A stretch of DNA of 64,000 bases from Campylobacteraceae bacterium (GCA_013215945.1 JABSOM010000004.1:62001-126000), one strand, 5' to 3'. Positions 55,276 through 64,000 are shown, counted from the stretch's first letter. A program made the numbers and translations. The notes: generated by a model from the sequence alone, not told the origin.

Positions 55276-57588
55276 ATGAACTTACTAAAATCATCGTTTA
55301 TTGCAGTTAATCTATGTGCTTTATTAAGCCTTAGTTTATCAGCACAAACATTCAGCATACAAAATAAAACTCTAATTGAAGCCATAAAAGAAATATCAAA
55401 AAATGCAAATATTCCTTATTTGGCAAACAGTACTTTATTAGAAAATAAAAAAGCTCCTAATATTAAAAATATTGAAGGACTTGAAAATGCTTTAAAAAAA
55501 GTACTACAAGGAACGAATCTAGAAGCGGTAATTGAAGACGGTACTATTTTAATCAGAAAAAAAACAATAAAGTCCAACTCTTCCTCACATATTGGCTCAA
55601 TAGATGTAATTGAACGTTCTAACATCACTGAAGGCAGTAAATCATATACAATTGGCTCGATGTCAACAGCAACAAAAATGAATCTATCCATAAAAGAGAC
55701 ACCTCAAAGTGTATCTGTAATCACAAGGGAACAAATCAATGATTTAAATATCACTTCCATAGCTGACATAGTGAGAGCTTCTACTGGTTTATATGCAGAA
55801 TCTATAAATACTGATATCTCGAACTATTACGCCAGAGGATTTTCCATCAAGAATTTCCAAATTAATGGTGTACCTACTAATCTTAAAACAGGATACAAAG
55901 GGGATACGTATCAAGACTTAGGAATTTATGATAGAGTTGAAGTTGTTAGAGGATCTACTGGTTTGCTTTCTGGCTCTGGTGAACCCTCTGCTACTATTAA
56001 CTTTGTAAGAAAAAAAGCAAATTCAAAAGAATTTAAAGGACAAATAGATTTAGAAGTTGGCTCTTGGAACAAAAAGAAAGCCAGTGTTGATTTAAGCTCT
56101 GCTTTAAATGCAAAAGGAAGTATAAGAACAAGAATATTTGCTAGTAAAGAAAATAAAGAAGCAGCACAAGATTTTTATGAAAAAGATACCAATGTTTTTT
56201 ATTCTTTATTTGAAGCAGATATCACAGACAATACTCTATTAAGTCTGGGATTTTCCTACCAACAAGATGATGCAAAAGGTGTAACTTATGGCGAAATACC
56301 TGCACTTTTTAGTGATGGAAGTAAAACAGACTTTGATGTAAGCAAAACTACATCAAGCCCATGGACATTTAGAAAAACCACACAAAAAAGATATTTTGCC
56401 AGTTTAGAACATACTTTTATGAATGATATTAAAATTAATACCTCATATGCTCATGCCATAATTGACACAACTGCAAAATTAGCAAGATTAACTGGTACAG
56501 TAAATAAAACAACAGGTTTGGGATTAACAAGTAAAGCAAACTATTATCCCTCAGATAAAGTAACACAAGATACTTTAGATGTGTATGCAAACATACCCTT
56601 TGAAGCATTTTCTAATGAACATGAGATAATTGCTGGTTTTTCTTATAGTAAAATGAAAACAAATACAGACTCTATTACGGGTACAAATAGTGCAGCAAAT
56701 TCATTCTATACTTGGAATGGAGCTACTGAACCTACTTGGGGAAGTGCCTCAAATAAAACTCAAGAAGTTAGTGAAAGTGGTATTTACACTGCCGCACGCA
56801 TTAATGTTAGCAATGATTTAAAACTAATATTTGGTTCACGTTTAAGTAATTATTCTTACAATGAGAACAATGCAGGAATCAAAAAAAGTAGAGAAGATAA
56901 AAATGTTATTACTCCCTATGCAGGAATAGTTTACAATATAAACGACACGTACTCAGCTTATGCAAGTTATACCAATATTTTTACACCCCAAAGTAAAAAA
57001 ACAAAAAATGGTGATACCTTACAGCCAATTAGAGGAAATAGTATTGAAGTAGGAACAAAAGCATCGTATTTTGATGATAAATTAAATGCAAGTCTTAGTA
57101 TATACAAAATGCAACAAGAAAACCTTGCAAAAAGAGACCAAGGACAAACAGTATTGTTAACATCAGAAAATGCTTATACCGAAAGTAAAGGAACAATGAG
57201 TAGAGGAATAGAGTTTGAAGTAGCAGGAGATATTACTCAAAACCTAAATCTTTCAATTGGAATGTCAAAAAATACAACAAAATATTCGGATGGAAGTAAA
57301 GATGAGTACACACCAGATAGATTATTAAAAATATATGCGAAATATAATATTAACAAACTAACACTAGGAACTGGTCTTAATTGGCAAAGTGATAGAAAAG
57401 ATGGTGTTGAACAAGCGTCATATGCGATTATAAGTGCTATGAGTAAATATGATTTTACTAATGACTTATCTCTTCAAGTAAATGTTACAAACTTATTTGA
57501 CAAAAAGTACTACAGTACATTTTGGGTAAATGGCTACAACTATGGAGAAGCACGAAAAATCACAGCAAAACTCAGCTATAAATTTTAA
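55276..57588 (+). CDS. FecA-like TonB-dependent receptor with STN signalling domain, cassette 1
   Basis: 770 residues from ATG 55276 (after AAAGGA); an ATG at 55240 adds a Lys-rich 12-residue stretch without signal features and is rejected. Signal peptide about 1-23 (LSLSAQ). STN domain about 24-96 (FSIQNKTLIEAIKEISKNAN, LENALKKVLQGTNLEAVIEDG). Plug about 128-260 (KMNLSIKETPQSVSVITREQ, VEVVRGSTGLLSGSGEPSA), barrel to the terminal RKITAKLSYKF. STN signals ligand presence to FecR. Two residues of the STN block are almost identical in DNA to cassette 2. Confidence 0.93.
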   Translation: MNLLKSSFIAVNLCALLSLSLSAQTFSIQNKTLIEAIKEISKNANIPYLANSTLLENKKAPNIKNIEGLENALKKVLQGTNLEAVIEDGTILIRKKTIKSNSSSHIGSIDVIERSNITEGSKSYTIGSMSTATKMNLSIKETPQSVSVITREQINDLNITSIADIVRASTGLYAESINTDISNYYARGFSIKNFQINGVPTNLKTGYKGDTYQDLGIYDRVEVVRGSTGLLSGSGEPSATINFVRKKANSKEFKGQIDLEVGSWNKKKASVDLSSALNAKGSIRTRIFASKENKEAAQDFYEKDTNVFYSLFEADITDNTLLSLGFSYQQDDAKGVTYGEIPALFSDGSKTDFDVSKTTSSPWTFRKTTQKRYFASLEHTFMNDIKINTSYAHAIIDTTAKLARLTGTVNKTTGLGLTSKANYYPSDKVTQDTLDVYANIPFEAFSNEHEIIAGFSYSKMKTNTDSITGTNSAANSFYTWNGATEPTWGSASNKTQEVSESGIYTAARINVSNDLKLIFGSRLSNYSYNENNAGIKKSREDKNVITPYAGIVYNINDTYSAYASYTNIFTPQSKKTKNGDTLQPIRGNSIEVGTKASYFDDKLNASLSIYKMQQENLAKRDQGQTVLLTSENAYTESKGTMSRGIEFEVAGDITQNLNLSIGMSKNTTKYSDGSKDEYTPDRLLKIYAKYNINKLTLGTGLNWQSDRKDGVEQASYAIISAMSKYDFTNDLSLQVNVTNLFDKKYYSTFWVNGYNYGEARKITAKLSYKF

Positions 57589-57641
57589 AAATCAAAGGTT
57601 CTCCTATAACACTTGATTCGATTTAGTTACAGACATAATAT

Positions 57642-57664
57642 CCATCATTTTTCGAAAATGATGG
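57642..57664. terminator. hairpin after receptor 1
   Basis: 10-bp perfect stem CCATCATTTT / AAAATGATGG with loop TCG, 54 bp after the stop. Confidence 0.65.
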
Positions 57665-57698
57665 GTATTAATTTAAAACAATAAACTTTTCAAATATA

Positions 57699-57727
57699 TT
57701 CTCCAGCTTCAAAGTTTTCGTCTTATT
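57699..57727 (+). promoter_or_regulatory. ECF-type promoter candidate 2 (upstream of sigma factor 2)
   Basis: CGTCTTATT at 57719-57727 with a less clear TTCT -35 and the same spacing, about 100 bp before the second sigma gene. Suggests autoregulation or cross-talk between cassettes. Confidence 0.42.
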
Positions 57728-57828
57728 TACTAAAGATCAGTAATTAAAATATTATTTTAAGCTAAATATAATTACAATATCAATTCTGATAACAAATATC
57801 ATTTAAATTATATTTTGATAAAGGCACT

Positions 57829-58293
57829 ATGTTAAGCTATTACAAAGAACTCATTTATTATGTACAAAGAATGGTGGGAGATAAAGACAATGCAAAAGAC
57901 GTTGTTCAAGAAGCCTATTTCAGAATGTTAAAAGTAAATCAGGATATTAACAATGAACGTGCGTATTTATATAAACTCTCAAGAAATATTGTAATTGACC
58001 AAGCTAGAAAACATAAAATCACTGCACAAACTGTTTATGAAGAAGAACAGCACACTATTCCACATGAACAACAACCTGATGAACTGGCGTATAAATCTAA
58101 CCAGCATAAAGTTTTAATGGAAATTGTATTATCCTTGCCTACTAAAAATCAACAAGCATTTATTTTACATGTAATTGATGGTTTCTCAAGAAAAGAAATA
58201 TCAATTAAAATGGGGATTTCAATTGCTGCTGTCGAAAAACACATTATTAGAGCCAGTGAAAAAATAAAAGATAAATTGAGTGACATACAATGA
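57829..58293 (+). CDS. FecI-like ECF sigma factor, cassette 2
   Basis: 154 residues, close paralogue of the cassette 1 sigma: YYKELIYYVQRMVGDKDNAKDVVQEAYFRM (5-34) then LPTKNQQAFILHVIDGFSRKEISIKMGISIAAVEKHI. Same AAAGGCACT ATG leader. Overlaps the following fecR-like gene by 4 bp. Confidence 0.9.
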   Translation: MLSYYKELIYYVQRMVGDKDNAKDVVQEAYFRMLKVNQDINNERAYLYKLSRNIVIDQARKHKITAQTVYEEEQHTIPHEQQPDELAYKSNQHKVLMEIVLSLPTKNQQAFILHVIDGFSRKEISIKMGISIAAVEKHIIRASEKIKDKLSDIQ

Positions 58294-59255
58294 AAAATAT
58301 TAAACAAACAGCAGCATCATGGGTGATAAAAGAAACAGAAGGCTTAAATTCCTGTGAACAGAATAACTTAGATTCTTGGTTAAAACAAAATCCTACACAT
58401 CAAAAAGCATATAGCCAAGAACAAGATATAAGAGAATCTTTTAATACTATGCCCAAAGGAATGCGAGATATTTTAAGTAAAAAAGCCTCAAAAGGGATAA
58501 AAAGAACAAATAGTATTCAAAAAATAAAACCTATGTTAATAGCAGCACTTTTTTTATTAAGTATTTCTTTTTCTTATTATAAATATCAAGATTATTCTAA
58601 ACCTATTTTTTCTAATACCTATGTTTCTTCTACTTTAAAAGAAAACAGCATTATACTTCCAGATGGTTCACATATTGTTTTGGATGTAAAAACAAGCATA
58701 AAAGTAAGTATATTTCAAAATAAAAGAGAAGTTAATTTCTTAAAAGGAAAAGCTTTATTTACAGTAGCTAAAGATAAAAATAGACCCTTTATTATTCATT
58801 CACTTAATACACAAATAGAAGTTGTAGGTACGATCTTTGAAGTAAGTAAAATAAATGAACAAACCCAAGTAAATGTAAAAGAAGGTATCGTAAAAATAAG
58901 TCAAACGTATTCTAATAAAACCTCTAAAGTTATTACTCTTTTAACTAAAGCCCAAAGCATTACTATCAATAAAGCAGGAAAAGTCTTAAACTATGGGAAT
59001 AAAGATATAAATATCATGGCTTCGTGGGAAAAAGGTTATTTGTTGTTTAATCAAACCTCTTTAAAAGAAGCCATAACTACTTTTTCCAGATACTCCACTA
59101 AAACTATCCTCTTAGAAAATGAAACTGTAAAAAATACTCAAATTACAGGTAAATTCTCAATCCAAGAATTTGATAAATTCTTAAATGCTCTACCTGAAAT
59201 TTATGCTTTAAAAATAGAAGAAAAAAACAAAGTTTTCAACATTCTTGAAAAATAG
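58290..59255 (+). CDS. FecR-like anti-sigma/transducer, cassette 2
   Basis: 321 residues. N-terminal sigma-interacting domain (AASWVIKETEGLNSCEQNNLDSWLKQNP), membrane segment at about 78-97 (KPMLIAALFLLSISFSYY), periplasmic FecR domain (LPDGSHIVLDVKTSIKVSIF, REVNFLKGKALFTVAKDK, VVGTIFEV) and a C-terminal region like that of cassette 1. Very similar to 54137-55123. Confidence 0.9.
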   Translation: MKNIKQTAASWVIKETEGLNSCEQNNLDSWLKQNPTHQKAYSQEQDIRESFNTMPKGMRDILSKKASKGIKRTNSIQKIKPMLIAALFLLSISFSYYKYQDYSKPIFSNTYVSSTLKENSIILPDGSHIVLDVKTSIKVSIFQNKREVNFLKGKALFTVAKDKNRPFIIHSLNTQIEVVGTIFEVSKINEQTQVNVKEGIVKISQTYSNKTSKVITLLTKAQSITINKAGKVLNYGNKDINIMASWEKGYLLFNQTSLKEAITTFSRYSTKTILLENETVKNTQITGKFSIQEFDKFLNALPEIYALKIEEKNKVFNILEK

Positions 59256-59257
59256 TG

Positions 59258-59286
59258 TCTGATTTTGTTTTCTAGTTCGTCTTATT
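59258..59286 (+). promoter_or_regulatory. ECF-type promoter candidate 3 (receptor 2)
   Basis: TCTG, a 16-base spacer and CGTCTTATT (59278-59286). The wider block ATAGTGTCTG shares ATAGTGTC with site 61878. Confidence 0.5.
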
Positions 59287-59292
59287 TTTGAA

Positions 59293-59317
59293 AAGAATGA
59301 TTATGAGAATTATTCTT
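59293..59317. promoter_or_regulatory. Fur-like box before receptor 2
   Basis: AAGAATGATT / AATTATTCTT arms around ATGAG, one mismatch, 19 bp before the receptor 2 ATG. Confidence 0.6.
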
Positions 59318-59336
59318 AATAATTTAAGGAAAATGA

Positions 59337-61670
59337 ATGAATTACATTAAATCAACATTAATTGCACCAGCATTAGCTGTTCTTTTATCAACAACTTTGC
59401 TTGCGGCAGAGTCTTATACAATTGAGAATCAATCCCTAAAAGAAGCGATTGAAGTTCTATCAAAAAAATCAAATATCCCTTATATGGTAGATGGAAAACT
59501 CTTACAAGGAAAAAAATCTCCCAATATCAAAAATATTGAAGGACTTGAAAATGCTTTAAAAAAAGTATTACAAGGAACAAATCTAGAAGCAGTAATTGAA
59601 GACGGTACTATTTTAATCAGAAAAAAAGCAATCAAAAATGAATCATCATCAAACTTAGGTCAAGTAGAAGTTATTGCAAACGCTAGTAATATAACAGAAG
59701 GAAGTGGTTCTTACACAATAGCTTCAATGAATACAGCTACAAAAATGAATCTATCCATTAAAGAAACTCCCCAATCAATTTCAGTAATAACCAGTGAACA
59801 AATAAATGATCAAGGCATTGATTCAATAGATGATGTATTGGAAGCTACTACTGGAGTTTTAGTTGAAAAAAAAGATACCCAGCGTACTAGATTTTATGCA
59901 CGTGGTTTTAGAATAAGAAACTTTCAAATTAATGGTATTCCATCAAATTTAAAAGCCACCTCTACAGAAGAATATCAAGATATGGCTATTTACGATAGAG
60001 TAGAAATAGTAAGGGGAGCTACAGGATTACTTGTAGGAGCAGGTGACCCCTCAGCAGCAGTTAATCTTGTAAGAAAAAGAGCCTCTAGTAAAGAGTTCAA
60101 AGGAACAATAAATCTCGAAGTAGGTTCATGGAATAAGAAAAAAGCAACGCTAGATTTATCCGGTGCGCTTAATGAAGAAGGCTCACTTAGAGCAAGAGTT
60201 GTTTTTAAAAAAAGCACGAGTGATTCTTTTAGAGATTTTGAAACTCAAGAAACAGATGTATTTTATACCGTTTTTGAAAATGATATTTCTGATAATACCT
60301 TACTTACAATAGGCGCTTCTTACCAAAAAGTTCTTGCAAAAGGTGCAATATGGGGAAGACTACCAGCATTTTATAGTGATAATAGTCCTACCAACCTTGA
60401 TAGGTCTACAACAATTGCAAGTCCCTGGAGCTTTAGAGAAATAATTCAAAAAAAGTATTTTACAAATCTTGAACATATCTTTAATAATGATGCAAAAATA
60501 AATCTATCTTACTCGCATGGCATTGTAAATTCACAAGGAAAAATATCAAGCTGGTATCCTTATCCAGCATGGGATAAAAATACTGGTCTTGGTTTAGAAG
60601 ATAAAGCAATTAAATATACTCCTGATGACAAGACTCAAAATACGCTTGATTTATATACATCTGTTCCTTTCGAAGCTTTTAATTTAGAGCATGAATTTAT
60701 TGCTGGTTTATCTTATGATAAAACAAAAATTTACACTAAAAGATCTATCGGTGCATATACAACACTAGGGGCAACACAAAGAACGACAGAAGAACCAACT
60801 ATTTGGCCTGAAGCAACAGTTATAAATGATGAAGAAATTGAACAAACAGGAATATATCTTGCTACAAGATTATCTTTAAGAGATGACCTAAAACTTATTT
60901 TAGGAAGTAGATTAAGCAATTATAAAGTGAAGGATAAAAAAGAAGCATTAGAAAGAAAAGAACAAAATATTATAACTCCATATGCAGGAATAGTATATGA
61001 TTTAAATGAGACATACTCATTTTACGCTAATTATTCAGATATTTTCAACCCGCAATCACAACAAGATACCCAAGGTAAAACATTGGATCCAATAATTGGT
61101 AAGAATTTTGAAATAGGTTCAAAAGCTTCATTTAATGACGACAAATTAAATGTAAGTCTTAGTATATTTAGAATCGAACAGGATAATCTTGCGCAAAAAG
61201 ATGCTGGTAAAAAAATACTTAATACAACGGATGATGCTTATTATGGAGCTAAAGGTACCGTAAGTAAAGGTTTTGAAGCAGAAGTATCAGGAGAAGTAAA
61301 TGATAGTTTATGGCTTTCTTTAGGTATTTCAAAAGCAATAATTAAAGATCATAAGGGAGAAGAACTTAATACACATAATGCCTCAACACTTATTAATTCT
61401 TATGCAAAATATAAATTTCAAAAACTAAGTATAGGCGCAGGTCTAAACTGGAGAAATTCCGCTCATAAAGGAGAAGGAGTAAAAAAGGTTGAACAAAAAG
61501 CTTACTTTATAACAAGCGCAATGGTTAAATATGACTTTTCTAAATATTTATCTTTACAAGTAAATATTAACAACCTTTTTGATAAAACATACTACGTATC
61601 AATTGATACAGAAGAATACAATTATGGTGCACCACGAAATGCCACTGTAAAACTAAAATACACATTTTAA
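59337..61670 (+). CDS. FecA-like TonB-dependent receptor with STN signalling domain, cassette 2
   Basis: 777 residues. RBS AAGGA precedes ATG 59337; signal peptide about 1-23 (LLAAES). STN domain about 25-96 (TIENQSLKEAIEVLSKKSN, same LENALKKVLQGTNLEAVIEDG block). Plug about 130-260 (LSIKETPQSISVITSEQ, VEIVRGATGLLVGAGDPSA), barrel to RNATVKLKYTF. Signals to the adjacent FecR-like protein; substrate unknown. Followed by a strong terminator. Confidence 0.93.
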   Translation: MNYIKSTLIAPALAVLLSTTLLAAESYTIENQSLKEAIEVLSKKSNIPYMVDGKLLQGKKSPNIKNIEGLENALKKVLQGTNLEAVIEDGTILIRKKAIKNESSSNLGQVEVIANASNITEGSGSYTIASMNTATKMNLSIKETPQSISVITSEQINDQGIDSIDDVLEATTGVLVEKKDTQRTRFYARGFRIRNFQINGIPSNLKATSTEEYQDMAIYDRVEIVRGATGLLVGAGDPSAAVNLVRKRASSKEFKGTINLEVGSWNKKKATLDLSGALNEEGSLRARVVFKKSTSDSFRDFETQETDVFYTVFENDISDNTLLTIGASYQKVLAKGAIWGRLPAFYSDNSPTNLDRSTTIASPWSFREIIQKKYFTNLEHIFNNDAKINLSYSHGIVNSQGKISSWYPYPAWDKNTGLGLEDKAIKYTPDDKTQNTLDLYTSVPFEAFNLEHEFIAGLSYDKTKIYTKRSIGAYTTLGATQRTTEEPTIWPEATVINDEEIEQTGIYLATRLSLRDDLKLILGSRLSNYKVKDKKEALERKEQNIITPYAGIVYDLNETYSFYANYSDIFNPQSQQDTQGKTLDPIIGKNFEIGSKASFNDDKLNVSLSIFRIEQDNLAQKDAGKKILNTTDDAYYGAKGTVSKGFEAEVSGEVNDSLWLSLGISKAIIKDHKGEELNTHNASTLINSYAKYKFQKLSIGAGLNWRNSAHKGEGVKKVEQKAYFITSAMVKYDFSKYLSLQVNINNLFDKTYYVSIDTEEYNYGAPRNATVKLKYTF

Positions 61671-61714
61671 AATAATATACACAAACATGATACTTCTCTC
61701 CTAAAAGAAATATA

Positions 61715-61746
61715 AAAAACCTAAGATTAATACTTAGGTTTTTTAT
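61715..61746 (+). terminator. rho-independent terminator after receptor 2
   Basis: Stem AAAAAACCTAAG / CTTAGGTTTTTT (12 bp) with an ATTAATA loop. Confidence 0.85.
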
Positions 61747-61877
61747 TTTAAACTTTTTTTAATCCTAAGAAATCAAATTAAGAAGTATTATCTTGCTTTA
61801 AAAAAATTACTTTTTAACTTAAAAAATATAAATAATATATAAAAACAAGAAACTTTTCAAATTTGTAAAATATAGTG

Positions 61878-61906
61878 TCCGTTTTTTGCTAGTTTTTCGT
61901 CTTATT
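61878..61906 (+). promoter_or_regulatory. ECF-type promoter candidate 4 (energiser operon)
   Basis: TCCG, a 16-base spacer and CGTCTTATT (61898-61906), preceded by ATAGTG as at candidate 3. Confidence 0.5.
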
Positions 61907-61914
61907 TAGTAGAG

Positions 61915-61934
61915 AACGATTATCATAATCAATG
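61915..61934. promoter_or_regulatory. Fur-like box of the energiser operon
   Basis: GATTATCATAATC at 61918-61930, a perfect palindrome about the central C, resembling TGATAATCATTATCA, immediately after the ECF-type element. A second partial repeat (ATTATTATTATGAG, 62027-62040) lies closer to the gene. Confidence 0.6.
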
Positions 61935-62079
61935 GTTTTAAACGGGAATATTTGTTATCTTTTTAATAAATCTTTCTTTACTTGTCATGTTTAATCAAGA
62001 TATAAGTGCTTATTCAGTCAGTTTTAATTATTATTATGAGAATTATTATTATAAACAAATTTAAATAACAAGGAAAAAA

Positions 62080-62829
62080 ATGAACCCCTTTTTAAAAGTG
62101 GCTTTACTTATGGCAATTATTATTAATACTGCCTTATCAAATACACTAGAACCAACGATTAAAGTTATTGAAAAGACAAATTCAAAACTTAATACTTTAC
62201 AAAAAAAGATTAACAAATCTGAGGACAAACGTTTGGATTTATTTAATGAATACAAATATGTTAATCAGTCTTTAAAAAATACAAAAAACTACAATGCACA
62301 ACTGCAAAAAATTCTTGATTCACAAAATAAAGAATTAAACAGTATTGATGAGCAAATAACAGACATATCTCAAACACAAAAACAAATCTTTCCTTTAATG
62401 AAAGATATGATTATTTCATTAAAAATGCTTCTAAAAGAAGATACTCCTTTTTTATTGACTGAGCGAAAAAACAGAGTTACAAGAATTGAAAAAGCTCTTG
62501 AAGCTGGTGATATTAAAACTCATGAAAAATATAGAATTATTTTAGAAGCTTTTAAAATCGAATACGATTATGCTAAAACAATTGAATCTTACCAAGAAAA
62601 TATCAACGATATAACTTATAATATTTTACGTTTAGGTCGAGTGGCACTTTATACTCAAACGCTTGATTTAAAAGAATATGCATATTTTAATAAAGAAACA
62701 CAAATTTGGGTAGCCATCACAGATTCATCTGCTAAATCAAATATTAGAAAAGCAATTAAAATAGCTAAAAAACAACAAAATGTTGATTTATTAAGCCTAC
62801 CATTTTTAGCACTTAAGGATATAAAATGA
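62080..62829 (+). CDS. DUF3450 periplasmic coiled-coil protein
   Basis: 249 residues: signal peptide about 1-20 (TALSNT), then extended coiled coil at about 25-105 (TNSKLNTLQKKINKSEDKRLDL, LQKILDSQNKELNSIDEQI) and a C-terminal helical/strand region. DUF3450 proteins sit at the head of TonB-system operons with TtpC-type ExbB proteins in marine Gammaproteobacteria. The next gene here fits. It overlaps that gene by 4 bp (ATGA). Role: periplasmic component of an alternative TonB energising system (inferred). Confidence 0.82.
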   Translation: MNPFLKVALLMAIIINTALSNTLEPTIKVIEKTNSKLNTLQKKINKSEDKRLDLFNEYKYVNQSLKNTKNYNAQLQKILDSQNKELNSIDEQITDISQTQKQIFPLMKDMIISLKMLLKEDTPFLLTERKNRVTRIEKALEAGDIKTHEKYRIILEAFKIEYDYAKTIESYQENINDITYNILRLGRVALYTQTLDLKEYAYFNKETQIWVAITDSSAKSNIRKAIKIAKKQQNVDLLSLPFLALKDIK

Positions 62830-64000
62830 TTAGATATATTGTAGCTTTAAGCCTTATTTTTTCATTTTCATTTTCACTTGATCTTGAATCCTTATTAAAA
62901 AGCGTTAAAAACGAGTCACAAGTTGAAGTAGCACTTGAGAAACAAAGATTAAATGATTTTATTAACAACAAAGAACAACAAGCTAAAGTTTTAGCCGGCA
63001 CGAAAAAAGCTTTAAAAAAAGCAGAAAAAAGAAGTATTACTCTTAAAAATGCAATAGAAGAAAAAGAGTTAGAGCTTATTGAAAAAGAAGCAGAACTTGA
63101 AAAAAAAGCAGCTAACTTAGGAGAAATGTTTGGAAGTGTTAGACAAAGTTCATCTGATTTTTTAATTAATTTTCAGCACTCCTTAACTGCCTCACAAGAT
63201 GTATCAAAAGAAATGTTCTTTTATAAACTTGCCAATTCAAAAAAACTAGCAAATATTAGTGAACTGACTTTATTTTGGCATGAAATGTTAGATGAAATTA
63301 TCAAAAGTGGTTCTATTTCACAATACGATGCAAAAGTAATTTTAAACTCAGGACAAAGAGCAGAGCAACGTATTACAAGAATAGGACTATTTTCAGCTAC
63401 GAGTAATGGAAAATACTTAAATTATTCTAATGAAATGAAATCGTTAGTTGAATTAGCAGTACAACCAAGCTCAAGTGTTCAAAACAATGCAAAAAACTTT
63501 GAAAATTCATCTGATATTCAAAGTATTTTAATCGATCCTACAAGAGGAACACTCTTAGTAATGCTTGAAAATAACCCAAGCATTCTTGATAGAATAAATC
63601 AAGGTGGAATAGTTGGTTTTATTATTTTAGTACTTGGGGGATCAGGACTGTTATTTGCATTGTATAAGATATTGGTACTAAATATGTATTCACGTAATAT
63701 TAAAAAACAAATTAAAGATTTAGAAAATGCGAATGATAATAATGCTTTAGGAAAAATTGCAAAAGTATTTTATAACAATTTAAATGATTCATTAAATGAT
63801 TTAGAAATTAAAGTGGGGGAAGCCATTTTAAAAGAAAGTAATAAAATACAAAAAGGTCAAAGTTTTGTAAAACTTCTTGCAGCAGTTACACCTTTATTGG
63901 GATTATTAGGAACGGTTACAGGAATGATTACTACTTTTCAAGCCATTACATTATTTGGAACAGGTGATCCTAAACTTATGGCAGGAGGAATATCAACTGC
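62826..64000 (+). CDS. TtpC-type large ExbB/MotA-TolQ protein, partial at window end
   Basis: About 391 visible residues without a stop. Signal peptide (about 1-17, SFSFSLD), coiled-coil periplasmic region (about 25-115, ALKKAEKRSITLKNAIEEKELELIEKEAELEKK), a long periplasmic part, membrane segment at about 262-283 (GIVGFIILVLGGSGLLFAL), cytoplasmic helical part, then the ExbB core KLLAAVTPLLGLLGTVTGMITTFQ near 350-373. This layout matches TtpC of TonB2-type systems. Reading continues beyond base 64000. Confidence 0.85.
   Translation, partial: MIRYIVALSLIFSFSFSLDLESLLKSVKNESQVEVALEKQRLNDFINNKEQQAKVLAGTKKALKKAEKRSITLKNAIEEKELELIEKEAELEKKAANLGEMFGSVRQSSSDFLINFQHSLTASQDVSKEMFFYKLANSKKLANISELTLFWHEMLDEIIKSGSISQYDAKVILNSGQRAEQRITRIGLFSATSNGKYLNYSNEMKSLVELAVQPSSSVQNNAKNFENSSDIQSILIDPTRGTLLVMLENNPSILDRINQGGIVGFIILVLGGSGLLFALYKILVLNMYSRNIKKQIKDLENANDNNALGKIAKVFYNNLNDSLNDLEIKVGEAILKESNKIQKGQSFVKLLAAVTPLLGLLGTVTGMITTFQAITLFGTGDPKLMAGGIST

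Larger units (their letters stand above)
61671..62079. other. spacer between receptor 2 and the DUF3450 gene
   Basis: A 409-bp AT-rich spacer. It contains the receptor terminator (61715-61746), an ECF-type promoter candidate, a Fur-like box, and a second AT-rich repeat at 62026-62053. No gene was recognised. Confidence 0.5.

Noticed and set aside
62026-62053. ATTATTATTATGAGAATTATTATTAT as a second strong Fur box
   Set aside because: Mostly low-complexity ATT repeats; kept only as a note under the better box at 61918-61930.

Overview
AT-rich, densely packed DNA that reads as a chromosome segment of a Campylobacterota (epsilonproteobacterial) species, most likely of the Arcobacter group. The evidence is: a nap operon in the order napA-G-H-B-F-L-D without napC; a response regulator whose DNA-binding half matches what I remember of the Helicobacter HsrA / Campylobacter CosR family; PEB4-type peptidyl-prolyl isomerase next to class II aldolase; and the very low G+C of all genes. 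No rRNA, tRNA, insertion sequence, phage gene or CRISPR array was recognised. The window starts inside hemA and ends inside an ExbB-type proton-channel gene.

Layout. 1-11.5 kb is housekeeping: hemA (partial), polyprenyl diphosphate synthase, hisD, aroK, a PLP deaminase-like enzyme, exbB-exbD, fbaA, PpiC, the HsrA-like regulator with an adjacent histidine kinase, a CoA-binding protein, a DHH phosphoesterase and an Rrf2 regulator. 11.6-19.7 kb is an accessory efflux locus: an AraC-GyrI regulator, an RND pump with unusually small partners, two small exported proteins (one looks like an alpha/beta hydrolase lacking its centre) and a DUF2860-like outer-membrane protein. Three transcription units here carry the same 17-bp upstream motif. 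20-31.4 kb holds rpsO, moaA, siroheme genes, a cysteine-less Crp/Fnr regulator and the complete periplasmic nitrate reductase operon behind a perfect FNR-type palindrome.

31.4-39.1 kb is a complete histidine-utilisation locus (hutG, hutI, a YjiH-like permease, hutU, hutH, hutC) with two exact-consensus sigma-70 promoters whose -35 boxes are embedded in the same 17-bp repeated operator. 39.1-45.7 kb is a zinc locus: a Fur/Zur-type repressor, two ZnuA proteins, ZnuBC, a DUF1007-NicO membrane protein and a GTP cyclohydrolase II paralogue, tied together by five copies of the palindrome TGCAACT-N-AGTTGCA. 45.7-50.9 kb has serS, a membrane-anchored TAXI-type binding protein and two tandem cyclic-nucleotide-binding-domain paralogues.

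51-64 kb is an iron-uptake island: one TonB-dependent receptor, then two tandem sigma-factor/FecR/FecA-like signalling cassettes, then a DUF3450 protein and a large ExbB-like (TtpC-type) energiser that runs off the end. Fur-like boxes and a repeated NNCG-N16-CGTCTTATT element precede the two FecA-like receptors and the energiser operon, suggesting one surface-signalling regulon. The strongest candidates for something undescribed are the AraC-RND-DUF2860 locus with its shared motif and the zinc locus with its atypical ZnuA proteins.
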